DNA from: Comamonas koreensis
Lineage (GTDB): Bacteria; Pseudomonadota; Gammaproteobacteria; Burkholderiales; Burkholderiaceae_C
NCBI RefSeq assembly: GCF_021026195.1
Contig: NZ_JAJNCT010000021.1
Coordinates: 1 to 64,000, forward strand
Length of the DNA: 64,000 bases
Direction: 5' to 3'
The notes under the pieces are model-generated. The model was not told the DNA's origin, did not search any database, and saw only the letters and a list, made by a program, of their open reading frames with translations. Positions 9,052 through 17,536 of this stretch are shown one piece after another; position 1 is the first letter of the stretch; each line of letters opens with the position of its first letter. Made by a program: the position numbers and the translations under genes.

Positions 9052-10632
9052 ATGAAACCAATCTGGATAGTGGATGATGACCCATCCATCCGATTCGTAC
9101 TGGAAAAGGCACTCGCCCGCGAGCAACTGCCTACGCGCAGCTTTGTGCATCCCAAGGAAGTACTCGAAGCCTTTGACAACGTGAGCGACCAGGCGTTGGC
9201 ACCCTCGGTGCTGGTCAGCGACATCCGCATGCCCGGTGGCAATGGCCTGCAATTGCTCGAGCAGGTGCATGAGGACCATCCGCAGCTGCCGGTCATCATC
9301 ATGACCGCCTACTCGGACCTGGACAGCGCCGTCTCGGCCTTCCAGCGCGGCGCTTTCGAGTATCTGCCCAAGCCCTTTGATCTGCCCAAGGCCGTGGAGC
9401 TGATCAAGCGCGCCGTGCAGCAAAGTGAAAGCCAGGCGCCTGAGCTGTCCCAGTCCGCCGGCAATGGCGAGATGCTGGGCCAGGCACCGGCGATGCAGGA
9501 TGTGTTCCGCGCCATTGGCCGGCTGTCGCAAAGCAATGTCACCGTGATGGTGACGGGCGAGTCCGGCTCGGGCAAGGAGCTGGTCGCGCGTGCGCTGCAC
9601 AAGCATTCGCCGGTGGCCGGTGGCCCCTTTGTGGCCATCAACACCGCCGCCATCCCCAAGGATTTGCTGGAGAGCGAGCTGTTCGGCCATGAGCGCGGCG
9701 CCTTTACCGGCGCGCAAACCCAGCGCCGTGGCCGCTTTGAGCAGGCCGAGGGCGGCACGCTGTTCCTCGATGAAATCGGCGACATGCCGTTTGACCTGCA
9801 AACCCGGTTGTTGCGCGTGTTGTCCGATGGGCATTTCTACCGCGTTGGCGGCCATGTGCCGGTCAAGTCGCATGTGCGCGTGATTGCCGCGACCCACCAG
9901 AACCTGGAAGACCGGGTGCACAAGGGCGTGTTCCGCGAGGACTTGTTCCACCGCCTCAATGTGATCCGCCTGCGCCTGCCACCGCTGCGCGAGCGCAAGG
10001 AAGACATTCCCATGCTGGCCCGCCACTTTCTGGCCGCCAGTGCCAAGCAACTGGGCGTGGAGCCCAAACAGCTGTCGGAAGCCGCACTGGCCCAGCTCGC
10101 CCAGTTTGCCTTCCCAGGCAATGTGCGGCAGCTGGAGAACATCTGCCACTGGATCACCGTGATGGCGCCCGCGCAGTGGGTGTCCGTGCAGGATCTGCCA
10201 CCGGAAGTGCTGCAGGCTACGCCGGCTGCGCCGCTGGCCACCAGCAGCCTGCCCAGCACCGTGCAGCCAGTGCAGGCTCCTGCGCAGGACTACAGCTACC
10301 GGCCCGCTGCTGCTGATGTGCCGGCTCAGCCAGCGGCCCAGCCAACTGCCGTTTCCATGCCGGTCCACGGCAGCGCCAACGGTGCTGTCCATGGCGCTGC
10401 ACCAGGCGGCGATTGGGAAAGTGATCTGGCCCGCGAGGCCGATACGCTGCTGCAGTCCGGCAGCACCGAGGTCTGGGATGTGCTGAGCCGCCGCTTTGAG
10501 TCGCAATTGATCAAGAGCGCCTTGGCTGCCACCCACGGCCGGCGCATGGAGGCTGCCCAGCGCCTGGGCATTGGCCGCAACACCATCACCCGCAAGATCC
10601 AGGAGCTGGGGCTGTCGGCCAGCGATGATTGA
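9052..10632 (+). CDS. ntrC: Nitrogen regulation response regulator NtrC (NR-I)
   Basis: A 526-residue sigma-54 activator with a receiver domain (IWIVDDDPSIR acidic pocket, phosphoacceptor Asp57 in VSDIRMPGG, Lys in the LPKPFD block). An AAA+ domain follows (Walker A GESGSGKE, sigma-54 contact loop GAFTGA at 216-221, Walker B LFLDEIGDMP), then a C-terminal Fis-type helix-turn-helix (RRMEAAQRLGIGRNTITRKIQEL). A Pro/Ala/Gln-rich linker of about 60 residues (roughly 385-445) between AAA+ and HTH is longer than in enteric NtrC. A GTG four codons upstream is open, but ATG 9052 starts the conserved receiver. Its likely target sites lie upstream of glnA. Confidence 0.97.
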   Translation: MKPIWIVDDDPSIRFVLEKALAREQLPTRSFVHPKEVLEAFDNVSDQALAPSVLVSDIRMPGGNGLQLLEQVHEDHPQLPVIIMTAYSDLDSAVSAFQRGAFEYLPKPFDLPKAVELIKRAVQQSESQAPELSQSAGNGEMLGQAPAMQDVFRAIGRLSQSNVTVMVTGESGSGKELVARALHKHSPVAGGPFVAINTAAIPKDLLESELFGHERGAFTGAQTQRRGRFEQAEGGTLFLDEIGDMPFDLQTRLLRVLSDGHFYRVGGHVPVKSHVRVIAATHQNLEDRVHKGVFREDLFHRLNVIRLRLPPLRERKEDIPMLARHFLAASAKQLGVEPKQLSEAALAQLAQFAFPGNVRQLENICHWITVMAPAQWVSVQDLPPEVLQATPAAPLATSSLPSTVQPVQAPAQDYSYRPAAADVPAQPAAQPTAVSMPVHGSANGAVHGAAPGGDWESDLAREADTLLQSGSTEVWDVLSRRFESQLIKSALAATHGRRMEAAQRLGIGRNTITRKIQELGLSASDD

Positions 10633-10658
10633 TGCCTTAACGCATTGAGAAGCAGATA

Positions 10659-10688
10659 AACCGCCGCCTTCCAAGGCGGCGGTTTTGC
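10659..10688 (+). terminator. Terminator after ntrC
   Basis: Twelve-base complementary arms (AACCGCCGCCTT and AAGGCGGCGGTT) with a 2-nt centre are followed by TTTTG, 26 nt after the ntrC stop. Confidence 0.85.
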
Positions 10689-10764
10689 TTACAGAGGCCA
10701 GCCATCGCTGCGGTTTGAACCGTGCCACAATGGGCGATTCCCTGTCTGCCCGGTGGTGCAATCC

Positions 10765-11691
10765 ATGCAAAAGATGACTTCGGTGTTTTCGGCCCAGGCG
10801 TACCGCAATTCGCCCGAACGCATTGGCCGTCAGCGCTCGGCGCTGCTCAATACCTTGCGGCTGGCAGCCTCCACCGCCAATGGCATGGCCCAGCTCGCGG
10901 GCGACGCACTGCACGGCGCGATGGCCGGCGGCCTGCCACCCAAGGCCAAGGCCCTGTGGGGCAACCCGGCGCGCGAAGACAGTTACTGGCGCAGCCACTA
11001 CCAAAGCATGGATTTTTATGTGGCTGGCCAGCCTTTTGAGGCCTACCGCCCGGCGCTGGCCTTGGGCTGGTATGCGGCGCAGCGCAACCCCTCCGGTTTT
11101 GATGCACTGGCCACCCAGCTCGAAGTGCAGTGGCAGCATGTGCGCGGCAGCAATCCCATGGACTGGCCCGAGGCGCGCACCATAGCGCGTGCCGCCTATG
11201 ACCATGCCATCAACGGTCTCCAGGGCGAGCAGCTGTCTGCCGCCCAGGTGCAGCATGCGGTGCGCGTGCTGCAACAAGGCCTGGCCGATTGCGAAGAGTG
11301 CCTGGTGGCGGGCAGTGAGCAAGCCCGCGCGATTGCCTTGCGCAGCCATCTGTATGCGCTGGCCGAGCAATTCCGCGCGATGGACTGGCAATTGCAGGAT
11401 GTGCAGCTGCAACTGGCCGAGCCCAGTCCGCTGGTGGAGCGGCCCGGATTGAGCGCTGCTGGCCGCATGCATCGCTGCTGGACCGAGTTCAAGCAGCGCG
11501 CCAATCTCGATAGCGACCGCGATCTGATTGCCGAATGCAACCTCTGCCTGGTGTTGGTCGCAGAGCGCTACCAGCGCGTGCTCGAATCGGCCTTGCCGTT
11601 GGACGTGCGGCCCCTGCTGCAAGCACAGGCGCAGCAGCTGCGCCGCTATACCGATGAGCTGCAGCACATGCAGGATGCCCGCGCGCGTTAA
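10765..11691 (+). CDS. Conserved-looking cytoplasmic protein of unknown function
   Basis: A 308-residue protein without signal peptide or membrane segment. It is rich in Ala, Gln, Leu and Arg, with long stretches that look alpha-helical. A tryptophan-rich patch (WGNPAREDSYWRSHY, about residues 72-86) and an acidic/cysteine patch (LADCEECLV) stand out. I do not recognise a family. ATG 10765 is preferred; two GTG codons at 10753 and 10756 are alternatives. It is a single gene between the ntrC terminator and a long gap. It has clear coding bias, so I take it as real. Confidence 0.68.
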   Translation: MQKMTSVFSAQAYRNSPERIGRQRSALLNTLRLAASTANGMAQLAGDALHGAMAGGLPPKAKALWGNPAREDSYWRSHYQSMDFYVAGQPFEAYRPALALGWYAAQRNPSGFDALATQLEVQWQHVRGSNPMDWPEARTIARAAYDHAINGLQGEQLSAAQVQHAVRVLQQGLADCEECLVAGSEQARAIALRSHLYALAEQFRAMDWQLQDVQLQLAEPSPLVERPGLSAAGRMHRCWTEFKQRANLDSDRDLIAECNLCLVLVAERYQRVLESALPLDVRPLLQAQAQQLRRYTDELQHMQDARAR

Positions 11692-12089
11692 AATTTACTC
11701 TTTATAAGCTGTTACAAATCTCTTATGCAGCAGCCGGTAGGTGGCCTGTTTTGTTGCCTGCGCCTTGCCGTAGTTATGGTGGCAGGTGTGTAAAACTTCC
11801 CGTGAATTGGGAAAAAATTACCATTTAGGCGCCTACTTTCTCAGTGTGCGCGCGCTAACCCGCAAAAACTTGCGGCTACAATCGGGCCCGCAGAACCTGC
11901 AATCCTGCCGTCCAAGGCAGCCTCATTGCTCTTTCCTTCAATGGCGGATCGACCGCCTGTACCCGTCAGCAATGCCTGCCCGGGCTGGAAAAGCGCACAC
12001 AGTCCAGCACCTCCCTGCTGATGTGCCGCACACGAGGTCCACCGCGCACTGGACGGCACCATAAATCACACACATCAAAGGTATTGGTT
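11692..12089 (+). other. Intergenic leader of the dicarboxylate symporter gene
   Basis: About 400 nt without a convincing gene. The first 130 nt are AT-richer than the flanks, as for a promoter. A small imperfect dyad TTCCC-N6-TGGGAA lies near 11800. I looked for a sigma-54 element, often found ahead of dctA, and saw none that fits. The upstream extension of the downstream frame (from 12021) lacks the character of a protein start. Confidence 0.5.
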
Positions 12090-13421
12090 ATGGCTCTCAC
12101 GGGCAAAAAGGGCTCTTCGTCGGCGCTGTGGATTTTGGCGGCGATGCTGGCAGGCATTGCGCTGGGCTATGCCGTCAACGCAAGCGCCGATGATGCAGCC
12201 GCAGCCAAGGATATTGCTGGCTACATCTCCATCGTCTCCGATGTGTTCCTGCGCCTGATCAAGATGCTGATCGGGCCGCTGGTGTTCTCTACCCTGGTGG
12301 TGGGCATTGCGCACATGGGCGATGCAGCATCGGTGGGCCGGGTGTTCTTCAAGGCCATGATGTGGTTCCTCACTGCATCCTTGGTGTCGCTGCTCTTGGG
12401 CATGGTGCTGGCCAATGTGCTGAAGCCTGGCGCCAACCTGGGCCTGCCGCTGCCCGATGTGAGCGCGGCCACCAACCTGGCCACCGGCAAGTTCACGTTG
12501 CGCGAGTTCATCAACCACACGGTGCCCAAGTCGTTTGCCGAGGCCATGGCAAACAACGAGATCCTGCAGATTGTCGTGTTCTCGATGTTCTTTGGCGTGG
12601 CCATGGCTGCGCTGGGCGACAAGGCCAAGACCTTGCTGGCCGCCATCGATGAACTCTCGCATGTGATGCTCAAGATCACCGGCTATGTGATGAAGCTCGC
12701 GCCGCTGGCGGTGCTGTCGGCCATGGCCTCCACAGTCGCCATCAATGGCCTGGGCATTCTGCTGAAGTTTGCCGTGTTCATGGGTGAGTTCTACCTGGGC
12801 CTGTTCATCCTGTGGTCGCTACTGGTGCTGGCAGGTCTGGCCTTCCTGGGCAAGCGCGTGTTCAAGCTGCTGACCCTCATCAAAGAGGCCTTCATGGTCT
12901 CCTTTGCCACCGCCAGCTCTGAGGCCGCTTATCCCAAGATTCTCGATGCGCTCGACCGTTTTGGCGTCAAGCGCAAGATCTCGAGCTTTGTCATGCCCAT
13001 GGGGTACTCCTTCAATCTCGATGGCTCGATGATGTACTGCACCTTTGCGACCTTGTTCATCGCACAGGCCTATGGCATCGAGCTGTCCTTGGGCACGCAG
13101 ATCACCATGCTGCTGGTGCTGATGCTTACCTCCAAGGGCATTGCCGGCGTGCCGCGCGCCTCGCTGGTGGTGATCGCTGCCACCTTGAGCCACTTCAATA
13201 TCCCTGAAGCCGGCCTGCTGCTGATCCTGGGCATCGACACCTTCCTGGACATGGGCCGCTCTGCCACCAATGCCGTGGGCAACTCGCTGGCTTCTGCTGT
13301 GGTTGCGAAGTGGGAGGGCGAACTGCTGTCCGAAGAAGACGCCGAAGCGCTGAGCCGCAAGCTCGATGCCGAGGCTGCGCTGGCGATGCATGCGCTGCCG
13401 GAGACCGACGGCAAGGCTTGA
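12090..13421 (+). CDS. Dicarboxylate/amino acid:cation symporter (DAACS family)
   Basis: A 443-residue inner-membrane carrier of the DctA/GltP family, which uses a Na+ or H+ gradient to import C4-dicarboxylates or acidic amino acids. Family features seen are a first transmembrane helix (residues 10-30), the FLRLIKMLIGPLVFSTLV segment, the re-entrant-loop serine stretch FATASSEAAYPKI, and the GYSFNLDGSMMY block that corresponds to the GYSFNLDG substrate/cation motif. ATG 12090 follows CAAAGG at good spacing; the longer frame from 12021 has no ribosome site. Whether it carries dicarboxylate or glutamate is undecided. A strong terminator follows. Confidence 0.9.
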   Translation: MALTGKKGSSSALWILAAMLAGIALGYAVNASADDAAAAKDIAGYISIVSDVFLRLIKMLIGPLVFSTLVVGIAHMGDAASVGRVFFKAMMWFLTASLVSLLLGMVLANVLKPGANLGLPLPDVSAATNLATGKFTLREFINHTVPKSFAEAMANNEILQIVVFSMFFGVAMAALGDKAKTLLAAIDELSHVMLKITGYVMKLAPLAVLSAMASTVAINGLGILLKFAVFMGEFYLGLFILWSLLVLAGLAFLGKRVFKLLTLIKEAFMVSFATASSEAAYPKILDALDRFGVKRKISSFVMPMGYSFNLDGSMMYCTFATLFIAQAYGIELSLGTQITMLLVLMLTSKGIAGVPRASLVVIAATLSHFNIPEAGLLLILGIDTFLDMGRSATNAVGNSLASAVVAKWEGELLSEEDAEALSRKLDAEAALAMHALPETDGKA

Positions 13422-13454
13422 TCTGGATGCTGCGCTCAGCGTAGTAGAGACAAC

Positions 13455-13481
13455 AAAAAACGGGCTGCGGCCCGTTTTTTT
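13455..13481. terminator. Bidirectional terminator between the symporter gene and xth
   Basis: AAAAAACGGG and CCCGTTTTTTT arms around a 6-nt centre form a hairpin flanked by A and T tracts, so it can end transcription from both convergent genes. Confidence 0.9.
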
Positions 13482-13500
13482 GCATGGGTTGGTGGCTTGA

Positions 13501-14277
13501 TCAGCCCAAGGTCACCACCACAGGTGCATGGTCGCTGGGCTGCTTGTTCTTGCGCGGGGCACGGTCAATCGTGCAGGCGCTCACCGAGCCCTTCAGTGCT
13601 TCGCTGACCAGGATATGGTCAATGCGCAGGCCCCGGTTCTTCTGGAAGCCCAGCATGCGGTAGTCCCACCAGCTGTAGCTTTTCTCGGGCTGCTCGAACA
13701 GGCGGTAGGCGTCGGTCAGACCCAGCGCCAACAGTCCCTGGAACGCATCACGCTCTTCCTTGGTGTGGTGGATGGTGTCGCGCAGACCATCGGGGTCGTA
13801 GCTGTCGCGGTCTTCCGGCGCGACGTTGAAGTCACCCACCAGCACCAGGCGCGGGTGCAAGGCCATCTCCGCCTTCACATAGGCTTCCAGCCCCGTGAGC
13901 CAGCGCAGCTTGTAGGCAAACTTGTCCGATCCCGGCTCCTGGCCGTTGACGAAATAGCAGTTGATCACGCGGATATCACCGGCCGGGCTGGCCACCGTGG
14001 CGGCAATGATGCGCGATTGCTCATCGGCAAACTGCGGGTTGGCACGCACCACATCCTTGAGCTCGCCCCGGCTGAGCAGGGCTACGCCGTTATAGGTCTT
14101 CTGGCCAAACGCCACCGCCTGGTAGCCAGCCTCCACCAAAGCCTCATGCGGAAACTTGTCGTCGGTGAGCTTGAGCTCCTGCAGGCCCAGCACATCAACC
14201 GGGTTGGCGGCCAGCCATTCCAGCACCTGCGGCAGACGGACGGAGAGGGAGTTGACGTTCCAGGTCGCTATGCGCAT
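13501..14277 (-). CDS. xth: Exodeoxyribonuclease III
   Basis: A 258-residue AP endonuclease/3'-5' exonuclease of the ExoIII family, used in base-excision repair. The metal and catalytic residues are in their usual places: the N-terminal RIATWNVNSL motif, the glutamate of LGLQELKL, the catalytic VGDFNVAPED block (about residues 147-156) and the C-terminal SDHAPVVV. The length is typical. It is convergent with the symporter gene and shares its terminator. About 110 nt separate its start from the next gene on the same strand. Confidence 0.97.
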   Translation of the reverse strand: MRIATWNVNSLSVRLPQVLEWLAANPVDVLGLQELKLTDDKFPHEALVEAGYQAVAFGQKTYNGVALLSRGELKDVVRANPQFADEQSRIIAATVASPAGDIRVINCYFVNGQEPGSDKFAYKLRWLTGLEAYVKAEMALHPRLVLVGDFNVAPEDRDSYDPDGLRDTIHHTKEERDAFQGLLALGLTDAYRLFEQPEKSYSWWDYRMLGFQKNRGLRIDHILVSEALKGSVSACTIDRAPRKNKQPSDHAPVVVTLG

Positions 14278-14390
14278 AAGAATCTTTCTTTATTTCTATT
14301 CATCAATGGATTATTGAATCAGTAGGCAGTGACGAACTCATACCGGCCATTGCGGCTGGCAGCAATTGCGACCATGAGACCGAATCAGGG

Positions 14391-15152
14391 TCAAACGCCA
14401 TAGGCCTGTGCGATGCGTGCCAGAAAATCGGAGGCGGGTAAGGCGCCCAGTCCGAGCGCCTTGGGGTCAAGAGAGTCGTCCTTGCGTGCTGCAGCAATAA
14501 AACGCTTCATATCATCAGCGATTTTCGCCTCAAGAGGAATGCGTGTGGAAGGGGCGAGCAATTGCGAAAGTCGCAGCACATCGTTGGCATGCTTGCGGAT
14601 GCTCTTGGCATCCACTTGCTCGCCTTGTGCACGGCGTGCGCTCAGCTCAAGCCAGGCGACGGCTTTCAGTGGAATCAGTCGATCCTCTCCCACCCACGCC
14701 AAGCCTTCTGACTCGCGACGCCCAGAGATGATAAATGCATAGTAGACATCGTCCAGCAAGATGGCCGACAGGCTTGAAACTGCCTCGTCGAACGGAATAG
14801 GCGTGAGCTGTCCGCTCTGGATAGGCCTCAGGCTGTCGGGCGCCCGTGAGAACAGTTCGACCATGACCGGAAAACGGTGGTCGGTCGGCTTCTGAAAGCG
14901 GTAAAAGGCAGGCCTGCCGGTGTCGCTGGCCTGTCGGATCGCATAGCCACCCGCTTCGATAAAGCGCCAGAAAGTCTCGCCGAACGCTGGCGTCAGTGCC
15001 TCCACATGCAGCACCACATCCAGGTCCTTGGTGGCACGAAAATCAAGCCCTGCCTCTTCCATGGCCAACATGGCTGCGGTGCCGCCGATCAGCATGTACT
15101 GGTCTGGGTAGTCAGCAAACCATTCGCCAAATACATCCAGTCCTTTCACCAT
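14391..15152 (-). CDS. AbiEii-like nucleotidyltransferase, putative toxin of a type IV-like pair
   Basis: A 253-residue protein with a DNA polymerase beta-type nucleotidyltransferase core: LIGGTAAMLA (residues 21-30) corresponds to the GG[T/S] motif, and ATKDLDVVLH (40-49) supplies the two catalytic aspartates Asp43 and Asp45. Such domains occur in AbiEii/AbiGii toxins, which transfer nucleotides to tRNA. Its ATG overlaps the end of the upstream winged-helix gene by 7 nt, so the pair is translationally coupled in the antitoxin-then-toxin order of AbiE modules. The C-terminal half is helical and unassigned. Toxicity is inferred; a house-keeping nucleotidyltransferase is possible. Confidence 0.72.
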   Translation of the reverse strand: MVKGLDVFGEWFADYPDQYMLIGGTAAMLAMEEAGLDFRATKDLDVVLHVEALTPAFGETFWRFIEAGGYAIRQASDTGRPAFYRFQKPTDHRFPVMVELFSRAPDSLRPIQSGQLTPIPFDEAVSSLSAILLDDVYYAFIISGRRESEGLAWVGEDRLIPLKAVAWLELSARRAQGEQVDAKSIRKHANDVLRLSQLLAPSTRIPLEAKIADDMKRFIAAARKDDSLDPKALGLGALPASDFLARIAQAYGV

Positions 15153-16135
15153 GGCAACTGTTCCTTCACTTCATCCAGTGCGCTTTGCACCCGTTCATCA
15201 GTGGTGTCCCGCAAGCTCAGCATGAGAGAAAGGGGGTCCACCATATCGCTGTCTGGCCCTAGCGCGGGGGAGTAGTTCCATAACTGGCACTCATAGGCGT
15301 TGGGCATGCCTTCGGGCAGTTCGTCGATATCTGCTTTCAGCGTCTTCCAGTCGCTGCGGTTCACAGCGAATACGGGTGAGCGCGGTTCGGCCAGCATCGA
15401 TATACGCGCAAGTGCGCTGAGGCCCGCGACGCGCATGGCAGGCTTGGTCGGTGGCGGCGTAGCTATCCAGACCCTGCGCTGCACAGGACTGCGCAGCAGG
15501 GGCAGCGCCTGCTCCCAGGTCTCAGTGGCAGAAGACTTCATGTTCAGGCACTGGGATCGGCCCGCCTTTTGCACCTCGGCAAACCCTGCCGCAACCAGCT
15601 CCCGCACCGCCCGCGAGAGCGTCATCGCCGTATAGCCCAGTATCTTCGCAGTCTCTGCGGGCTGCCATTCGGTCTCCCAGCGAGGGCGCAGCAATGCGGC
15701 AATCAACATGGCTTGGGCTGAAGGGCTAAGGGGGGTCTCCGCCGAGCGGGGGCGTTGTCGGAAATACTCGCGCAGGTCCAGCCCCAAGTCGGGCAGATAA
15801 AGCTGGTTGCCGGGAACAATAAACGGTACTTTTTGCACGATCAAGCGTTGGCGTTCATACGAGGCCAATGCTTCGGTCACATACACCACGGGCAGCCCGG
15901 CAACCGCACGCAACTTATCCAGCCGGTTGCGGATATCCGTGATGGACGCCTTGTCTGGATGGCGTTCCAGGGCCAGCAAGACCTGGTGGTCCAGAATTTC
16001 CAATTGCTGGACGTCTAAGGCGTCACGCAGAAAGTAGGGCAGGCTCTCCAGGCCCACCCACGGCGCATGCCTGGACGTGGCTACGCCCAGCGTGTCATGC
16101 AAGTATTTCTGAGCGCTGGTGGCAAGGGTGGTCAC
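15146..16135 (-). CDS. Winged-helix regulator paired with the nucleotidyltransferase, putative antitoxin
   Basis: A 329-residue protein with a winged helix-turn-helix around residues 155-197 (ETAKILGYTAMTLSRAVREL followed by a basic wing). The N-terminal 130 residues are of unknown type and contain a repeated 'VVYVTEAL'-like hydrophobic core. The C-terminal part carries an ISMLAEPRSPVFAVNR stretch. Classical AbiEi antitoxins carry their winged helix at the very N-terminus; here it is central, so this is not a standard AbiEi. A perfect 9-bp inverted repeat 31 nt upstream of the start is a likely autoregulatory operator. It is coupled to the downstream toxin-like gene by a 7-nt overlap. Confidence 0.7.
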   Translation of the reverse strand: MTTLATSAQKYLHDTLGVATSRHAPWVGLESLPYFLRDALDVQQLEILDHQVLLALERHPDKASITDIRNRLDKLRAVAGLPVVYVTEALASYERQRLIVQKVPFIVPGNQLYLPDLGLDLREYFRQRPRSAETPLSPSAQAMLIAALLRPRWETEWQPAETAKILGYTAMTLSRAVRELVAAGFAEVQKAGRSQCLNMKSSATETWEQALPLLRSPVQRRVWIATPPPTKPAMRVAGLSALARISMLAEPRSPVFAVNRSDWKTLKADIDELPEGMPNAYECQLWNYSPALGPDSDMVDPLSLMLSLRDTTDERVQSALDEVKEQLPW

Positions 16136-16165
16136 AGGAATGTAGGTGGATAACCAAATATATGA

Positions 16166-16190
16166 ACGATAACATTGTTGCTGTTATCGT
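16166..16190. promoter_or_regulatory. Perfect inverted repeat upstream of the winged-helix/nucleotidyltransferase pair
   Basis: Arms ACGATAACA (16166-16174) and TGTTATCGT (16182-16190) are perfect complements with a 7-nt spacer. The repeat lies 31 nt before the start of the winged-helix gene, in an AT-rich promoter-like stretch. The position suits a repressor operator. Binding by the adjacent regulator is inferred. Confidence 0.72.
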
Positions 16191-16291
16191 GCAAATTTAG
16201 GTTAGGCATCCCTCCAGCCATACCCCCTAACGGTTGGACCGGGACCAGCGAGGCTCCGGCCATTGACCGCACTAAAGTCATCTGCAAGACC

Positions 16292-17416
16292 TCACCCCAA
16301 ACGCAACAAAGCCGCCGAGGCCGCGCACACCAGCAAAAACGGAATGCTGATGCGATGAAACTCCCACAGCCCATTGGGCAGCCGGGCCAGGCGCAGCGCG
16401 ATCAGGTTGGCCAGGGAGCCCAGCACGCAGCCAAAGCCGCCCACGCTGACCCCGGCGGCCAGGGCGGGCAGATCGCGTACGGTGCCGTCCAGCAAGATGG
16501 TGGCAGGCACATTGCTGATGACTTGCGAGGCCACGATGGCGGCCAGGTAGGCGCGCCAGCCCTCGGCAATCGGCCACTGCTGCAGCAGGGTTTGCATAGC
16601 AGGCAAGTCAGCTACCTGGCGCAGTACCACAAACATCAGCGCAATCGTGGCCAGCAAGGCCCAGTCCACGCCGCGCAGTACCCGGGGCGCTGCCAGTGCA
16701 AACACACCAAAGACGAGGCCCAGGCCGGCCAAGGTCCAGTGGCGCTCCAGCGCGATGACAAAGGCCACAAACAGCAGCACGGCCATGGTCAGCAAACGGG
16801 GCTGAACAGCGGTGGGCGCTGTGGCTGGCTTGAGCGTGATCGCCGTGCGCGGCACCAGCCACCACACTGCCACCAGAACCCAGGCCAGCATGATGGCCAC
16901 GGTCGGGCCCATCATCACCATAAAGCCCAGAAAGCTCTCGCCAGAGCGGTGCCAGAGGTAGAGGTTTTGCGGGTTGCCGATGGGGGTGAGGGCTGAGCCC
17001 GCATTCACCGCCAAGGCCTGCAGCACCACCAGCCGCGCCAGCGGCAAATGGGCCTGGGCTGCCAGCACCGCCGTCAGCGGCACCAGCAGGAAGAGGCTGA
17101 CATCGTTGGTCACCAAGGCCGAGAGCAGGGCAGCCGCTGCGGTGAGCAGCAGTGCCAGGCCGCGCAAGGTCGATACCCGCGTCAGCAGCCGCTGCGCGGT
17201 GGCTTGCAGCATGCCGCTGCGCTCGACGGCCTGGGTGATCGCCAATAGGCCTGCCAACGCACCAATGGTCTGCCAATCGACCAGCGCCATGGTCGCCTGC
17301 GGGCTGCGCGGCTGCCAGACGGCGAAACCTATCGCCAGGGCCAACAGAATCCAAAGCAGCATATTGCCGCTGGGTGCGTCTTGCGGTGTATCAGAAGAGC
17401 GAGAGGAGTTCGTCAT
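16292..17416 (-). CDS. SLC13/ArsB-type anion permease
   Basis: A 374-residue membrane protein with about ten hydrophobic segments. Two motifs of the ion-transporter superfamily are visible: TNDVSLFLLVPL (residues 103-114) and NAGSALTPIGNPQNLYLW (138-155). They form the re-entrant sites of citrate/anion carriers. The protein is shorter than dicarboxylate SLC13 carriers and resembles the compact 'SLC13 family permease' group. The substrate is unknown. It is divergent from the nitroreductase gene with a 120-nt gap that must hold both promoters. Confidence 0.8.
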   Translation of the reverse strand: MTNSSRSSDTPQDAPSGNMLLWILLALAIGFAVWQPRSPQATMALVDWQTIGALAGLLAITQAVERSGMLQATAQRLLTRVSTLRGLALLLTAAAALLSALVTNDVSLFLLVPLTAVLAAQAHLPLARLVVLQALAVNAGSALTPIGNPQNLYLWHRSGESFLGFMVMMGPTVAIMLAWVLVAVWWLVPRTAITLKPATAPTAVQPRLLTMAVLLFVAFVIALERHWTLAGLGLVFGVFALAAPRVLRGVDWALLATIALMFVVLRQVADLPAMQTLLQQWPIAEGWRAYLAAIVASQVISNVPATILLDGTVRDLPALAAGVSVGGFGCVLGSLANLIALRLARLPNGLWEFHRISIPFLLVCAASAALLRLG

Positions 17417-17536
17417 AGCGGTAGCCGAGGGAGAACACTCCGCGATAGCGGAGAAGTGGATGGATTGTGCTGCAAGTCGTGCTGCCTGCGTGCCTCAACG
17501 GGGCTGGATGGCAAATACAGAGGCCTATTCACTACA

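Noticed and set aside
8980-11667. 895-residue open frame on the minus strand opposite ntrC
   Set aside because: It lies over the unmistakable ntrC gene and the following real gene and has low-complexity His/Gln/Ala composition typical of antisense frames in GC-rich DNA.
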